A stretch of DNA of 18,749 nt from Stenocarpella maydis. Its lineage: Eukaryota; Ascomycota; Sordariomycetes; Diaporthales; Diaporthaceae. The DNA is taken from positions 25,714-44,462 of the forward strand of contig NQMI01000070.1 in assembly GCA_002270565.1 (NCBI GenBank), written 5' to 3'. Below the pieces are notes generated by a model. The model did not search any database. It saw only the letters and a list, made by a program, of their open reading frames with translations, and was not told the origin of the DNA. A program made the position numbers and the translations under genes. Below, piece after piece: positions 18,695-18,749 of the stretch (its first letter is position 1; each line of letters opens with the position of its first letter).

Positions 18695-18749
18695 CTGTGG
18701 GGTTTCGGGATGTATGTGTCAGCAGCTGATGCCTTCTTTTTTTTGGGGG

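Overview
This window is nuclear DNA of a filamentous ascomycete (Pezizomycotina, most likely Sordariomycetes). The signs are short GT..AG introns (mostly 50-100 bp) with CTAAC/CTGAC branch sites, recognisable fungal protein families, and a long AT-rich block whose transposon remnants show repeat-induced point mutation (RIP): almost every break is CAA/CAG to TAA/TAG, TGG to TGA/TAG, Cys to Tyr, His to Tyr or Glu to Lys.

Layout. (1) 1-7620: an AT-rich RIP block. It holds the 3' half of a Ty3/gypsy chromovirus pol gene on + (1-1560, integrase plus chromodomain), a decayed cysteine/coiled-coil Gag-like ORF on - (2131-2511), a decayed gag-like ORF with three CCHC knuckles on - (about 3565-4640), and an unidentified long decayed ORF on + (about 5990-6777) followed by a purine tract and LTR-like start. 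Two islands of near-normal composition (2720-3300, 5110-5450) interrupt it; the first carries a 25-bp repeat in three copies. (2) 7620-9290: composition switches sharply to normal. The first gene is a secreted family-45 endoglucanase (- strand, 4 exons, 290 aa) whose C-terminal cellulose-binding module is hidden behind two introns. (3) 9459-9740: a short decayed ORF. (4) 10052-12712: homocitrate synthase of lysine biosynthesis (- strand, 14 exons in my model, 483 aa), preceded by a tandem pair of Gcn4/CPC1-type TGAGTCA sites. (5) 13639-17581: RPB2, second-largest subunit of RNA polymerase II (+ strand, 3 exons, 1278 aa), divergent from homocitrate synthase. (6) 18527-18694: last exon of a PET117-like cytochrome oxidase assembly factor (- strand, cut by the window end), convergent with RPB2.

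The genes do not form a pathway; RPB2, homocitrate synthase and PET117 are housekeeping genes, while the cellulase sits next to the RIP block, the setting often seen for plant-wall enzymes in fungi with compartmentalised genomes. I found no convincing new multi-gene system. The most useful observations are the reconstructed gene models, the cross-pathway control sites, and the reading of RIP-dead elements by frame. All gene models were spliced by eye and checked for frame consistency only.
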